A DNA stretch of 6,228 nucleotides from Acidobacteriota bacterium (GTDB taxonomy: Bacteria > Acidobacteriota > Terriglobia > Terriglobales > Acidobacteriaceae). The stretch spans positions 1 through 6,228 of the forward strand of contig QHZX01000502.1 of NCBI GenBank assembly GCA_003224835.1, read 5' to 3'. Made by a program: the position numbers and the translations under genes. Numbering within the stretch: the stretch's first letter is position 1; each line of letters begins with the position of its first letter. This document shows, piece by piece, positions 5,966-6,228 of the stretch. The notes under the pieces are model-generated. The model made no database searches, had not been told where the DNA came from, and was given only the letters and a program-made list of their open reading frames with translations.

Positions 5966-6228
5966 GAAAGCCTGCTGGTGACGCCGAACTTCGCCCAGGG
6001 CGCGTTCCCATTGCTCCTGCTGATCATTTATTGCTTGGCATGGACTTGCCGAAAAGCTTTCCGGTACCCGCTGATTCTGTTCATCAGTTTTCTGGCGACC
6101 TACACTGGATTCACACTATTTCTCGGTATGCTTACTCCGTTCTTTCTGGTCGCGGATTATCGTGCAACTGCTCCTGAGGAACGTCCTTCACGGCGGCGTT
6201 TCTTGGTCGCTCTTGGCTTGGCGCTTGC
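5966..6228 (+). pseudogene. In-frame continuation of the membrane protein beyond the stop (runs off right edge)
   Basis: Directly after TAA 5963-5965 the same frame stays open for 87 codons to the window end. It reads ESLLVTPNFAQGAFPLLLL, a helix GAFPLLLLIIYCLAWTC, basic RKAFRYP, a helix LILFISFLATYTGFTLFLG, then LTPFFLVADYRATAPEERPS and the start of another hydrophobic segment (FLVALGLAL). The hydrophobic/basic alternation is that of a polytopic membrane protein, and FFTPAQ-stop-ESLLVTPNF reads through naturally if the stop replaces one residue, such as Tyr. A GTG at 5978-5980 could in principle restart translation but has no ribosome binding site. A nonsense mutation or a sequencing error is most likely; both parts should be treated as one gene. 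Confidence 0.65.

Overview
The window looks like a piece of an Acidobacteriota chromosome (Terriglobia-like, moderate GC). I infer this from the gene families, not from a marker gene: an Oar-like TonB-dependent receptor with an N-terminal carboxypeptidase-regulatory domain, a secreted FG-GAP/ASPIC-UnbV (CRTAC1-like) protein and a secreted TPR protein. These families are strongly expanded, and often adjacent, in acidobacterial genomes.

Layout. Everything from 5399 down to 1 is on the minus strand. A TPR protein (5399-4431) overlaps by 4 nt (GTGA) with a CRTAC1-like beta-propeller protein (4434-2713). About 400 nt without a convincing gene follows. It carries a candidate sigma70 promoter, a roughly 160-nt leader with three imperfect 20-nt repeats and a small hairpin over the ribosome binding site. 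The Oar-like receptor starts at 2309 and runs off the left edge of the window. On the plus strand, divergent from the TPR gene across a 125-nt spacer with a small inverted repeat, a polytopic membrane protein of unknown function starts at 5525 and runs off the right edge.

The main observation is damage. The receptor is broken near 1746-1753: the conserved middle of the plug domain is missing and the frame changes, while about 580 further codons stay open. The membrane protein has an in-frame TAA at 5963-5965, after which a clean membrane-protein reading continues in the same frame to the window end. The CRTAC1-like protein appears to lack about 25-30 residues just before its ASPIC/UnbV domain, in frame. 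The last TPR of the TPR protein is cut after its first helix. Either this locus is decaying, or the assembly has small errors here; sequence alone cannot decide.

If intact, the three minus-strand genes would give exported or outer-membrane products: a TPR scaffold, a Ca-binding-type propeller and a large outer-membrane receptor. A common surface role (binding or import of a polymer) is inference only. I found no RNA gene, CRISPR array, insertion sequence or attachment site.
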